64,000 nt of DNA, from positions 7,820-71,819 of the forward strand of contig DATLRD010000096.1 in assembly GCA_035534855.1 (NCBI GenBank), written 5' to 3'. Below the pieces are notes generated by a model, which did no database searches, was not told where the DNA came from, and saw only the letters and a list, made by a program, of their open reading frames with translations. Numbering within the stretch: position 1 is the first letter of the stretch; each line of letters opens with the position of its first letter. Shown one piece after another: positions 27,673-36,322 of the stretch. Made by a program: the position numbers and the translations under genes. This DNA is from DATARH01 sp035534855. GTDB lineage: Bacteria > Pseudomonadota > Alphaproteobacteria > ATCC43930 > CGMCC-115725.

Positions 27673-28863
27673 ATGGATTTTTCCGACTCCCCCGAGCACG
27701 CTGAATTCCGCCAGGAGTTTCGCGCTTGGCTCGACGCCAACCTCGACGACGCGCTCAAGGTCGAGGACGCGCAGGACCAGCGCATCTCGCCCGACCGCGC
27801 AATCCTTCAGAAGCGCATTGCCTGGCAGAAGAAGATGCACGCTGCCGGCTGGGTCGGCATCTCGTGGCCCAAGGAATATGGCGGGCGCGGCGCTAGCTTC
27901 ATGCAGCAGGTGATCTGGGACGAGGAATATTTCCGCGCCCGCGCGCCGATCCTGCCGTGCCAGAGCGGGCTCAACCTGTTCGGCCCGACCCTCATTCATT
28001 GGGGCACCGAGGCGCAGAAGCAGCGCTATCTGCCGAAAATTCTCAGCGCCGACGAGATCTGGTGCCAGGGGTATTCCGAACCGGGTGCCGGCTCCGACCT
28101 CGCGAGCCTCAGAACCCGCGCGGTCGACCACGGCGACCACTTCGTCGTCAACGGACAGAAGGTCTGGACCTCGGGGGCGCATTTCGCCGATTGGTGCTTT
28201 CTGCTGGTGCGCACCGACCCCGATGCGCCCAAGCACCACGGCATCTCGTATCTGCTGGTCGACATGAAGACGCCGGGCATCACGGTGCGGCCGCTGGTGC
28301 TGCTCAACGGCCACCGGCACTTCAACGAGGTGTTCTTCGAGGACGTCGTGGTGCCGAAGGAGAACATCGTCGGCAAGATCAACGAGGGCTGGAAGGTCAC
28401 GACGACGACGCTGATGTTTGAGCGCAGCGGCGCCGGCGGGCGCGACCACGCTGCGCAGATCGCCCGCCTCGTCGATCTGGCCAAGCAGTTCCCCAACCGG
28501 CAGGAGCCGGCCTGGGCGCAAAGCCACATCCGCCAGCAGCTGGCGCAGCTCGCGATCGAAGCCAAGGCGCTGCAGGTCACGCGGCTCCGCGGCCTGACGC
28601 GCCGGCTACGCGGCGAGCCGCCGGGGCCGGAAGGCTCGATCCTCAAATTGTTCGGCTCGGAACTGGCTGGCCGCATCGCCGATTTCTCTGCCACATTGCT
28701 CGGTCCCTACGCGACGCTCGACACCCCGACCGAGGCGGTGCCCGACGCGCCGCGCTGGCTGCATCGCGTCACCGGCGCGCGGCAATACACGATTGCCGGC
28801 GGCACCAGCGAAATCCAGCGCAACATCATCGGCGAGCGGGTGTTGGGCCTGCCGCGGGGGTGA
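27673..28863 (+). CDS. acyl-CoA dehydrogenase, large-subunit type (PimC-like)
   Basis: 396 residues from ATG 27673, with AGGGAGAA upstream. It is a flavin-dependent dehydrogenase: N-terminal helical domain starting MDFSDSPEHAEFRQEF, a FAD-binding middle domain with GYSEPGAGSDLASLRT and VWTSGAHFADWC, and a C-terminal domain with YTIAGGTSEIQRNIIGERVL. It resembles the large subunit of heteromeric pairs such as pimeloyl-CoA dehydrogenase. The gene immediately after encodes a second, smaller-type family member, so the two probably form one alpha/beta enzyme. The substrate is unknown but fits an organic-acid CoA pathway. Confidence 0.92.
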   Translation: MDFSDSPEHAEFRQEFRAWLDANLDDALKVEDAQDQRISPDRAILQKRIAWQKKMHAAGWVGISWPKEYGGRGASFMQQVIWDEEYFRARAPILPCQSGLNLFGPTLIHWGTEAQKQRYLPKILSADEIWCQGYSEPGAGSDLASLRTRAVDHGDHFVVNGQKVWTSGAHFADWCFLLVRTDPDAPKHHGISYLLVDMKTPGITVRPLVLLNGHRHFNEVFFEDVVVPKENIVGKINEGWKVTTTTLMFERSGAGGRDHAAQIARLVDLAKQFPNRQEPAWAQSHIRQQLAQLAIEAKALQVTRLRGLTRRLRGEPPGPEGSILKLFGSELAGRIADFSATLLGPYATLDTPTEAVPDAPRWLHRVTGARQYTIAGGTSEIQRNIIGERVLGLPRG

Positions 28864-28867
28864 GGAA

Positions 28868-28910
28868 CGCGGCCGTCTCGGCCGTATGCGGGCGGGACGC
28901 CCGCGGTCCG
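28868..28910. repeat. GC-rich palindromic element between the two dehydrogenase genes
   Basis: GGCCGTCTCGGCC followed by GCGGGC-GGGAC-GCCCGC (28888-28904). It resembles intergenic repeats of other alphaproteobacteria and lies between two co-transcribed genes. Confidence 0.55.
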
Positions 28911-28919
28911 GAGATAGAA

Positions 28920-30062
28920 ATGGACATCGGCTTTAGCGAAGAGCAGGAGATGCTGCGCGCGGCGGCGCGCAAGTTTCTCGACGAGGAATGCCCGACCACG
29001 TTCGTCCGCCGGCGCATGGAGACCGTCGAGGCGGTGACGCCGGAATTCTGGGCGCAGCTAGCCGAGCAAGGCTGGCTCGGGATCAATTTCGCCGAGGACG
29101 ACGGCGGCAGCGGGCTCGGGCTCGTCGATCTCGTCGTGCTGCTGGAGGAGATGGGCCGCGCGGTGATGCCGGGGCCTTACCTGGCGACGAGCCTGCTCGG
29201 CGGTGGGGCGATCGCTGCTGTCGGGTCGGCGGCGCAGCGGCGCGAATATCTGCCGCGGATCGCCGACGGGTCGCTGAAGGCGACGCTGGCGCTGACCGAG
29301 CCCAATGCGCGCTGGGATGCCGCCGGGATCACCGCGACCGCGCGCTCGGGCGCCGGCGGCTACACGCTGTCGGGCACCAAGATGTTCGTGCCCGACGCGC
29401 ATCTCGCCGATGTGCTGGTGTTCGCTGCGCGCAGCCGCGACGGCAGCACGATGGAGGACGGGGTCAGCCTGTTCCTGGTGCCGCGCGGCGCGCCGGGCCT
29501 CTCAGTGAGCGTGCTGCCGGCGATCGATGAGACCCGCAAATTGTGCGAGGTGCGGTTCGACAACGTCGCGGTGCCGGAAGCAGCGCTGCTCGGCGAATTG
29601 CACGGCGGCTGGGCGCCGATTTCCGGCATCATCGACCGGGCGGCGGTGGCGCTGTCGGCCGAGATGTGCGGCGCCGCCCAGCGCGTGCTCGACATGACCG
29701 TCGAATACGCCAAATTGCGCACGACATTCGGCAATTCGATCGGCAGCTATCAGGGCGTCAAGCACAAATGCGCCGACATGCTGGTCGAGATCGAGAATGC
29801 CAAATCGCTGACCTATTACGCCGCCTGGGCACTCGACGAGAGCGCGGCAGAGGCGCCGATGGCCGTGTCGATGGCCAAGGCCTGCGCCTCGGACGCCAGC
29901 CGCAAGGTCGCCGCCGCCGGCATCCAATTGCACGGCGGCATCGGCATGACCTGGGAACACGACCTCCACCTCTACATGAAACGCGCCAAGGCCTGTGAGG
30001 TCGCTTTCGGCGACGCTACCTGGCACCGCGATCGGGTGGCGCGGCTGATGGGAGCCTCGTGA
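28920..30062 (+). CDS. acyl-CoA dehydrogenase, small-subunit type (PimD-like)
   Basis: 380 residues from ATG 28920, with CCGGAGATAGAA upstream; an earlier in-frame start lies in the palindromic repeat and was rejected. It begins MDIGFSEEQEMLRAAARKFL; LALTEPNARWDAAGI replaces the longer flavin loop of the first subunit, and QLHGGIGMTWEHDLHLYMKR is the C-terminal signature. It is likely the partner of the 396-residue protein encoded just upstream. The stop overlaps a GTG that opens a degraded acetyltransferase remnant. Confidence 0.92.
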   Translation: MDIGFSEEQEMLRAAARKFLDEECPTTFVRRRMETVEAVTPEFWAQLAEQGWLGINFAEDDGGSGLGLVDLVVLLEEMGRAVMPGPYLATSLLGGGAIAAVGSAAQRREYLPRIADGSLKATLALTEPNARWDAAGITATARSGAGGYTLSGTKMFVPDAHLADVLVFAARSRDGSTMEDGVSLFLVPRGAPGLSVSVLPAIDETRKLCEVRFDNVAVPEAALLGELHGGWAPISGIIDRAAVALSAEMCGAAQRVLDMTVEYAKLRTTFGNSIGSYQGVKHKCADMLVEIENAKSLTYYAAWALDESAAEAPMAVSMAKACASDASRKVAAAGIQLHGGIGMTWEHDLHLYMKRAKACEVAFGDATWHRDRVARLMGAS

Positions 30063-30397
30063 CGCTTCGCCTGATCGCGCCGAGCCTCAACCGCATGCGC
30101 GAATACGTGGCGGCGCTCGAAACCGGCTGGTCGCCCAACAACGAGCGTGACGTCTCGGGCGAGCAGCGATTGTGCCGTGGCGCCGGAGTCGCGGATATGC
30201 GACGCGAGCGCTCGGGCTGGTCCTGCTGGTGGCGTGCGAGGTCGGTCTCCGCCGGCTCGTCATCACCTGCTTCGACGATAACGAGGTCTCGCGACGGGGT
30301 CATCCACGCAAATGGCGGTGCGCTCGTTGCGACCGGCCTCTATGTCGCCCGGACCCGCCTCGTCTTCAACATTGATCTCGACCGGCGCGTTGCCTAA
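30059..30397 (+). pseudogene. decayed GNAT-family acetyltransferase
   Basis: A GTG at 30059 (overlapping the preceding stop) opens a reading frame beginning MTLRLIAPSLNRMREYVAAL and ending with HANGGALVATGLYVARTRLV. A second frame in the middle (about 30172-30290) reads RGYATRALGLVLLVA, the acetyl-CoA binding motif A. Intact relatives of this acetyltransferase type have about 170-180 residues with roughly 75 between these parts, so an internal deletion plus at least one frameshift occurred. It is non-functional, and sits inside the acyl-CoA operon. Confidence 0.7.
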
Positions 30398-30408
30398 AGG
30401 ATGCTGGC

Positions 30409-32052
30409 ATGAGCCCGTACGACGCGCCGTTTCTCGCGCGCAACCCGGCGAACCACGCGGCCTTGACGCCGCTGAGTTTCCTGGCGCGCGCCGCCGCGGT
30501 CTATCCCGACAAGATCGCGGTGATCGATCCTGCGGCGGCGGGCGGTGGGACGGAACGCCGTTTTGCCTATCGCGAGCTGTATGCCCGCTGCCGGCGGCTC
30601 GCCGACGCGCTACGCCGACGCGGCATCGGGCCGGGTGACACGGTGGCGGTGCTCGCGCCCAACGTGCCGGCGCTCTTGGAAGCGCACTACGGCGTGCCGA
30701 TGGCCGGCGGGGTGCTGAATGCGCTCAACTACCGGCTCGATGCGGCGACGATCGCCTTCATCCTCAACCACGGCGAAGCCAAATTGCTGATCGCCGACCA
30801 TGAGTTTGCGCCCGTCGTGCGCGCCGCGCGGGGCATGCTCGACCGCGACCTGCCGCTGATCGAGATCGCCGGCCCGGACGGCGAAACCGCGCTCAGCACG
30901 GTCGAATACGAGGCGTTTCTCGGCGAAGGCGATGAGCGGGCAGGGTGGTCGCCGCCAGACGACGAATGGAACGCGATTGCGCTCAACTACACCTCAGGCA
31001 CGACCGGCAACCCTAAGGGCGTCGTCTACCACCATCGCGGTGCGTTTCTGAACGCGCTCGGCAACGCGATTACCTTCGGGATGGATCGGCATTCGGTGTT
31101 CCTGTGGACGCTGCCGATGTTCCACTGCAACGGCTGGACCTATACCTGGGCACTGTCGGCGGTCGCCGGCACGCATGTCTGCCTGCGGCGGGTCGATCCG
31201 GCGCCGATCTTTGCCGCAATCGCCGAGCATCGCGTGACCCACATGGCGGGCGCGCCGATTGTGCTAAACATGCTGGTGCATGCGCCGGCCGCGGTGAAGC
31301 GGCGCTTCGATCACGTCGTCGAGGTTTCGACCGGCGGTGCCGCGCCGCCCTCAGCCGTGATCGAGGCGATGGAGGGAATGGGGTTCAGTGTCACCCACCT
31401 CTATGGCCTCACCGAAAGCTATGGCCCGACGACCGTCTGCGCTTGGCAGGAGGAATGGGACGGTTTGCCGCTCACCGGGCGGGCCGCCAAGATGGCGCGA
31501 CAGGGCGTGCAGCACGTGATGCTAGACCGCCAGCGCGTCGTCGACCCCGACACGATGCGGGACGTGCCGGCCGACGGCGCTACGATCGGCGAGGTCGTAT
31601 TGCGCAGCAACACGCTGATGAAGGGCTATCTGAAGAACCCGGCGACGACCGGCGAGGCCTTCGCCCACGGCTGGTTTCACACCGGTGATCTCGCGGTGAT
31701 GCACCCCGACGGGTACATGGAGGTCAAGGACCGATCGAAGGACATCATCATCTCGGGTGGCGAAAACATCTCGTCGATCGAGGTCGAGGAGGCGCTGTAC
31801 CGCCATCCTGCGGTAATGGAGGCCGCGGTCGTCGCCCGGCCCGACGAATTCTGGGGCGAGACCCCGTGCGCGTTCGTCACGCTGAAGCCCGGCGCCACCG
31901 CCGACGCGGCCGGCATCATCGCCTGGTGCCGCGAGCGCATGGCGCACTACAAGGCGCCGAAGCACGTTGTGTTCGGCCCGCTGCCCAAGACCTCGACCGG
32001 TAAGATCCAGAAATTCGCACTGCGCGAGCAGGCGAAGGAGGCGGCGCCGTGA
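30409..32052 (+). CDS. AMP-forming acyl-CoA synthetase
   Basis: 547 residues. ANL-superfamily enzyme that adenylates a carboxylic acid and transfers it to CoA. The phosphate loop is NYTSGTTGNPKG, the aromatic/hinge region includes LYGLTESYGP and HTGDLAVMHPDGYMEVKDRS, and the catalytic lysine is in KTSTGKIQKF. The length and N-terminus resemble medium-chain/DMSP-type ligases. It overlaps the SDR start (GTGA), so the two are coupled. In the proposed pathway it activates the substrate acid (role of LvaE in the P. putida levulinate operon). Confidence 0.93.
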   Translation: MSPYDAPFLARNPANHAALTPLSFLARAAAVYPDKIAVIDPAAAGGGTERRFAYRELYARCRRLADALRRRGIGPGDTVAVLAPNVPALLEAHYGVPMAGGVLNALNYRLDAATIAFILNHGEAKLLIADHEFAPVVRAARGMLDRDLPLIEIAGPDGETALSTVEYEAFLGEGDERAGWSPPDDEWNAIALNYTSGTTGNPKGVVYHHRGAFLNALGNAITFGMDRHSVFLWTLPMFHCNGWTYTWALSAVAGTHVCLRRVDPAPIFAAIAEHRVTHMAGAPIVLNMLVHAPAAVKRRFDHVVEVSTGGAAPPSAVIEAMEGMGFSVTHLYGLTESYGPTTVCAWQEEWDGLPLTGRAAKMARQGVQHVMLDRQRVVDPDTMRDVPADGATIGEVVLRSNTLMKGYLKNPATTGEAFAHGWFHTGDLAVMHPDGYMEVKDRSKDIIISGGENISSIEVEEALYRHPAVMEAAVVARPDEFWGETPCAFVTLKPGATADAAGIIAWCRERMAHYKAPKHVVFGPLPKTSTGKIQKFALREQAKEAAP

Positions 32053-32822
32053 CTGCAGTGCCCAGCTTCTCGGTCGCCGACCAGGTCGTGCTCGTCACCG
32101 GAGCGTCGAGCGGAATCGGCCGCTATTTCGCCGAGGTGCTGGCCGCCGCCGGCGCGAGGGTCGCGCTCGCGGCGCGGCGCGAGGAGGTGCTGGCCGAGGT
32201 GGTCGCCGGCATCGAGAAGGACGGCGGCACGTGCTGCGCGATCGCCTGCGATGTGACCCGGCAGGACAGTATAGCCGCCGCGATCGAAGCCGCCGAGGAA
32301 GGGCTCGGGAAGCTGACGGTTCTTGTCAACAATGCCGGGGTCGTCGTCTCCAAGCCGTTTTTCGGGCACACTGAGGCCGATTGGGATCACGTGCTCGACA
32401 CCAATCTCAAGGGCGCTTGGCTCGCGGCGCGCGAATTCGCCCATCACCTCGTCGGCAAGGAGCGCGGCGGGCGGATCATCAACATCGCCTCGGTGCTGTC
32501 GACGCGGACCATCGCCCGGGTGCCGAGCTACCTGGCGGCGAAGGCCGGACTGTTGCACCTCAACGGCGCGCTGGCGATGGAGCTGGCGCGCTATGGCATC
32601 CTGGTCAACGCGATCGCCCCCGGATATGTCGTGACCGATTTCAACCGCGAGTTCCTCGAAAGCGAGGCCGGCAAGCGGCTGGCGGCGCGGGTGCCGATGA
32701 AGCGGGTCGGGCAGGTCGAGGATCTCGGCGGGGCGCTGTTGTTTCTGTGCTCGCCGGCCAGCGCCTACGTGACCGGTGCGGTGATCGCGGTCGATGGCGG
32801 CCACGGCATCGCTGCGATCTGA
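32049..32822 (+). CDS. short-chain dehydrogenase/reductase
   Basis: 257 residues from GTG 32049, overlapping the ligase stop. NAD(P)-binding TGASSGIGRYFAE near residue 18, NNAG near residue 94 and the catalytic Tyr/Lys in SYLAAKAGLLHLNG, with a Ser in the preceding strand. It resembles 3-oxoacyl/hydroxyacyl reductases. Context: between an acyl-CoA ligase and an APH-type kinase, the position where the levulinate pathway needs a 4-oxoacyl-CoA reductase (LvaD role). The start of the next gene lies inside its last codons. Confidence 0.92.
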   Translation: MTAVPSFSVADQVVLVTGASSGIGRYFAEVLAAAGARVALAARREEVLAEVVAGIEKDGGTCCAIACDVTRQDSIAAAIEAAEEGLGKLTVLVNNAGVVVSKPFFGHTEADWDHVLDTNLKGAWLAAREFAHHLVGKERGGRIINIASVLSTRTIARVPSYLAAKAGLLHLNGALAMELARYGILVNAIAPGYVVTDFNREFLESEAGKRLAARVPMKRVGQVEDLGGALLFLCSPASAYVTGAVIAVDGGHGIAAI

Positions 32823-33846
32823 CCGCGAGTCGCCGGAGGCGCGCCGTCGCCTCGCCGCGTTCCTGGCTGCGGCGAGCGGCGCCCGGGCGGTCGAGATCGT
32901 CGGTTTGGCGCTGCTCGAAGGTGGCGCGATCCAGCAGAATTGGGGAATCGAGGCCGATTTCGCCGGCGGGGCACTAGCCGGGGTGCAGCTTCTGGTGCTG
33001 CGCGCCGACGCGGCGACCGGGGTGCCGTCGAGCCTGTCGCGGCTCGAAGAGTTTGCGGTGCTGCAGTCGGTGTTTGCGGCCGGGGTCGCGGTCGCCGAGC
33101 CGCTGTTTTCGTGCGCCGACCCGGATGTCTTCGGCGGGCCGTTTTTCGTGATGCGCCGGCTGCCCGGCCACGCGTTCGGCCGGATCATCACCCGCGACCC
33201 GGCGCTCGACGCCGCGCTGTCGGAAATCGCGGCGCAACTCGGCCACGAGTTGGCGTGCATCCAGACCATTTTCCCGCCGCATCGCGGGCTTGAGTTCCTG
33301 CCCGCCGATTCCGGGCCGCTGGCGCGGATCGTGGAGTTTCGCACCTATCTCGACCGCCATCCAACGCCGCGCCCGGTGCTCGAATGGGGTATGCGCTGGC
33401 TCGAAACCCATCTTCCCGAGCCGCTTTCGTCGGTGCTCTGCCATCGCGATTTCCGTACCGGCAACTATCTGCTCGACGGCGCGCGGCTGACCGGCATCCT
33501 CGATTGGGAATTCGCCGGGTGGGGCGATCCCGACGAGGATATCGGCTGGTTCTGCTGCAAGGGCTGGCGCTTTGCGCGGCTCGACCGCGAGGCCGGCGGG
33601 ATCGCCGCGCGCGACGATTTCTACCGCGGCTACGAGACCGGGTCGGGGCGCCGGCTCGACCCCGACCGGATCCGGTTCTGGGAGGTGTTCGCCAATGTCC
33701 GCTGGGCGATCATCGCGCTGCAACAGAGCGACCGGGTGCTGATTGGCGGCGAGCGCAGCCTCAGTACCGCGATCACCGCGCGGCGCGCCACCGAGTGCGA
33801 ATTTGAATTGCTGCTGCTCCTCGACCCCGATGGAAATCCCAGCTGA
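32794..33846 (+). CDS. APH-family kinase, probable hydroxyacyl-CoA phosphotransferase (LvaA/ACAD10-like)
   Basis: 350 residues from ATG 32794, which lies 29 bp inside the SDR gene. Protein-kinase-like fold of the aminoglycoside phosphotransferase family: catalytic loop HRDFRTGN (Brenner motif H-x-D-x4-N) and the metal-binding Asp in GILDWEFAGWGDP. Paired with a DUF6285 protein beside acyl-CoA genes, it resembles LvaA, which with LvaB phosphorylates 4-hydroxyvaleryl-CoA; the animal enzymes ACAD10/11 carry the same kinase domain. Antibiotic resistance is unlikely in this context. The next gene shares one base with its stop. Confidence 0.85.
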   Translation: MAATASLRSDRESPEARRRLAAFLAAASGARAVEIVGLALLEGGAIQQNWGIEADFAGGALAGVQLLVLRADAATGVPSSLSRLEEFAVLQSVFAAGVAVAEPLFSCADPDVFGGPFFVMRRLPGHAFGRIITRDPALDAALSEIAAQLGHELACIQTIFPPHRGLEFLPADSGPLARIVEFRTYLDRHPTPRPVLEWGMRWLETHLPEPLSSVLCHRDFRTGNYLLDGARLTGILDWEFAGWGDPDEDIGWFCCKGWRFARLDREAGGIAARDDFYRGYETGSGRRLDPDRIRFWEVFANVRWAIIALQQSDRVLIGGERSLSTAITARRATECEFELLLLLDPDGNPS

Positions 33847-34247
33847 TGCGCGACCTGCCGACCGGCCTCGACCTGCTGGAGCTGGGGCGCCGGCTACTGC
33901 TCGACGACATCGCGCCACTGCTGCCGGAGGCGCGACAGCGCGATATTCACCTGATCGCCACGTCGATCGCGATCGTCGCGCGCGAGGCGGCAAATGCCGA
34001 CGCGCCGCTGCGGAAGATGGGGGAATTGCTGCGGCAATTTTACCCTCCCCGGCCCGACCCTCTCCCCGCAAGCGGGGAAAGCGAGCACGAGGAATTGCTC
34101 CGTCGGTTCGCGCTCGATCTGCGAAGGGGAGCCTTCGAAACATCGGGGTCGCGAGAACGCGCGGCGCGCGCGATACTATGGCGGTTGACGATCCTCAAGC
34201 TCGGCGAAGGGAACCCGCAATTCCTCGCCGCGAACGGGGTGAAATAG
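33846..34247 (+). CDS. DUF6285 small partner protein (LvaB-like) carrying an in-gene palindromic insert
   Basis: 133 residues, starting one base before the end of the kinase gene (TGATG). It begins MRDLPTGLDLLELGRRLLLD and ends EGNPQFLAANGVK, which fits DUF6285 proteins, including LvaB, required with LvaA for kinase activity. Codons about 66-80 come from a CCCTCCCC...CCCCGCAAGCGGGG palindrome (34041-34086) of the type normally found between genes; it adds about 15 residues without breaking the frame. Whether the protein still works is unknown. Confidence 0.75.
   Translation: MRDLPTGLDLLELGRRLLLDDIAPLLPEARQRDIHLIATSIAIVAREAANADAPLRKMGELLRQFYPPRPDPLPASGESEHEELLRRFALDLRRGAFETSGSRERAARAILWRLTILKLGEGNPQFLAANGVK
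34041..34086. repeat. REP-like palindromic element inside a coding region
   Basis: Contains TACCCTCCCCGGCCCGACCC and the stem CCCCGC-AA-GCGGGG (34064-34077). The length keeps the DUF6285 frame open, encoding residues such as YPPRPDPLPASGESE. Confidence 0.65.
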
Positions 34248-34282
34248 TGATGGCCCGACTGTCGGGCAGGAGTTGATCGCGC

Positions 34283-35377
34283 GTGTCGGAAAATTCGGTC
34301 CCTGCTGCTATCGAAGCGTTTGCCCGCGGCGAGATCGTCGTCGTCACCGATGACAATGATCGCGAGAACGAAGGCGATCTGATTGTCGCCGCGGTGCACG
34401 CGACGGCGGAGAAGATGGCGTTCATCATCCGCAATACCTGCGGCATCGTCTGCGCGCCGGTGACCGGCGAGATTGCCCGCCGGCTGCATCTGGCGCCGAT
34501 GGTCGCCGACAACGACGCGATCCACGGTACTGCCTTTACCGTGTCGGTCGATTACCGGCACGGCACGACCACCGGCATTTCGGCGGACGACCGCACCGCG
34601 ACGATCCGCAACCTGGCGAACGGCAACACCGGCCGCGCCGATTTCGTGCGCCCCGGCCACGTCTTTCCACTGATCGCCAAGGACGGCGGCGTGCTGATGC
34701 GCTCGGGCCATACCGAGGCGGCGATCGACCTGTGCCGGTTCGCCGAATTGGAGCCGGTCGCGGCGATCTGCGAACTGGTCAACGACGACGGCACCGTAAT
34801 GCGCGGGCCGCAGGTCGCGGCGTTTGCCGACAAGCACGATCTGCGGCGGATTTCGGTCGCCGATCTGATCGCCTATCGCCAGGCACGCGAAAAGCTCGTG
34901 ACCCGGGTTGCCGAGTTCAAGGTGGCCAGCCAATACGGCCCGCTTGCTGGTTACGCCTATGCGACGCCGTTCGACAGGGTGCAGCATTTCGCCTTTGTCT
35001 ATGGCGGGATCGGCGATGGCACGGAGGTGCCGACCCGACTGCACCGCGCCAACGTGGTCGAGGACGTGTTCGGCGGCGCCAAGCCGATCCATGCCGCATT
35101 TCGCCGGTTCAAGAAGCGCGGGCGCGGCGTGCTGGTCTATCTGCGCGAAGGAACCTCGGGGGTGCCCAACAATTCGATGAGCGAAGAGATCACGACGCGC
35201 TCCGAGCTGGAGCGCACCCGGCAATGGCGCGAGATCGGGCTCGGCGCCCAGATCCTGCGCGATCTCGGTATCTCGTCGATCCGGCTCTATGCGACGCGCG
35301 AGCGCACCTATGTCGGCCTCGCCGGGTTCGGGATCGAGATCGCCGATACCGAGACGCTGGACGAGGCAGCCGGGTGA
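34283..35377 (+). CDS. ribB: 3,4-dihydroxy-2-butanone-4-phosphate synthase with degenerate GTP cyclohydrolase II domain
   Basis: 364 residues from GTG 34283. The N-terminal RibB domain (about 1-205) makes the four-carbon riboflavin precursor from ribulose 5-phosphate; the metal-binding DDNDRENEGDL and FRSGHTEA-like MRSGHTEAAIDLC are intact. The C-terminal domain has the GCHII fold but lacks the zinc motif: SECLTGDVFGSLRCDC is replaced by HRANVVEDVFGG without cysteines. It is therefore predicted inactive as a cyclohydrolase; a separate RibA is needed. This RibBX form is known in alphaproteobacteria. Confidence 0.9.
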   Translation: MSENSVPAAIEAFARGEIVVVTDDNDRENEGDLIVAAVHATAEKMAFIIRNTCGIVCAPVTGEIARRLHLAPMVADNDAIHGTAFTVSVDYRHGTTTGISADDRTATIRNLANGNTGRADFVRPGHVFPLIAKDGGVLMRSGHTEAAIDLCRFAELEPVAAICELVNDDGTVMRGPQVAAFADKHDLRRISVADLIAYRQAREKLVTRVAEFKVASQYGPLAGYAYATPFDRVQHFAFVYGGIGDGTEVPTRLHRANVVEDVFGGAKPIHAAFRRFKKRGRGVLVYLREGTSGVPNNSMSEEITTRSELERTRQWREIGLGAQILRDLGISSIRLYATRERTYVGLAGFGIEIADTETLDEAAG

Positions 35378-36312
35378 CGCCCGCGATCGTCCTCGTCGGG
35401 CCGCTTTACCCGCCGGCACAGGCGCAGCTCGAAGGCGAGTTCGCGGTCCACCGCCTGTGGGAGGCGCCGGACCGCGCCGCGTTTCTTGCCGGGCTCGCCG
35501 ATCGGGTGCGCGGCATTGCGGTCTACGCGCTGCACGGCTGCCCGGCGCCGATCATTGAGGCGCTGCCCAAGGTCGAGATCATCGCCTGCATGGGGATCGG
35601 GGTCGATGCGATCGACCTGGCCTGCGCCCGCTCGCGCGGCATCCGGGTCACCAACACGCCGGATGTCGTGACCGAAGACACCGCCGATATTGCGCTGGCG
35701 CTGATGCTCGCGGTCGAGCGGCGCATCGCCGAGGGCGACCGCTTCGTCAAGCGCGGCGCATGGGCGAGCGGCGAGTTGCCGTTTGGCCGGGCGCTGCGCA
35801 ATCGCCGGCTCGGCATTCTCGGGCTTGGCCGCATCGGCCGGGCGATCGCGCACCGCGCCGCCGCGTTCGGTATGGAGATCGCCTATCAGGGCCCGCGCGC
35901 CAAGTCGGACGCATCGTATCGCTATGTCGCCGACGTCGCCGAACTGGCCGAATGGGCCGAAATCCTCGTGGTTGCCTGCCCGGGCGGCGAGGCGACGCGC
36001 AACCTGGTCGACGCAGCGGTACTCGGGGCGCTCGGGCCGCGCGGGACGCTGATCAACATTGCCCGCGGCTCGATCATCGACGAGGCGGCGCTTGTCGCGG
36101 CCCTGCAGACCGGCGCGATCAGCGGGGCCGGGCTTGACGTGTTTGCCGACGAGCCGTGCGTGCCGAACGCGCTGATGGGCATGGATAACGTCGTCTTGTC
36201 GCCGCATGTCGGCAGTGCGACGCACGATACGCGGCAGGCGATGGGCGAACTGATGATCGACAATCTGCGCGCCCATTTTGCCGGCCAGGCCCTACCGACC
36301 CCGGTGATCTGA
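35374..36312 (+). CDS. D-isomer-specific 2-hydroxyacid dehydrogenase (glyoxylate/hydroxypyruvate reductase-like)
   Basis: 312 residues from GTG 35374, which overlaps the ribB stop (GTGA). NAD(P)-binding GLGRIGRAIAHRA is mid-protein; the catalytic residues are Arg in INIARGSIIDE, Glu in DVFADEP and His in LSPHVGSAT. This family reduces glyoxylate, hydroxypyruvate or other 2-keto acids. Translational coupling to ribB is probably incidental. An MFS transporter gene starts 10 bp downstream, so reductase and carrier may handle the same small acid. Confidence 0.92.
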   Translation: MTPAIVLVGPLYPPAQAQLEGEFAVHRLWEAPDRAAFLAGLADRVRGIAVYALHGCPAPIIEALPKVEIIACMGIGVDAIDLACARSRGIRVTNTPDVVTEDTADIALALMLAVERRIAEGDRFVKRGAWASGELPFGRALRNRRLGILGLGRIGRAIAHRAAAFGMEIAYQGPRAKSDASYRYVADVAELAEWAEILVVACPGGEATRNLVDAAVLGALGPRGTLINIARGSIIDEAALVAALQTGAISGAGLDVFADEPCVPNALMGMDNVVLSPHVGSATHDTRQAMGELMIDNLRAHFAGQALPTPVI

Positions 36313-36322
36313 GAGAACCGCG

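Noticed and set aside
32794..33846. APH-family protein as an antibiotic-resistance gene
   Set aside because: Its tight linkage with acyl-CoA genes and DUF6285 fits hydroxyacyl-CoA kinases; nothing suggests a resistance cassette.
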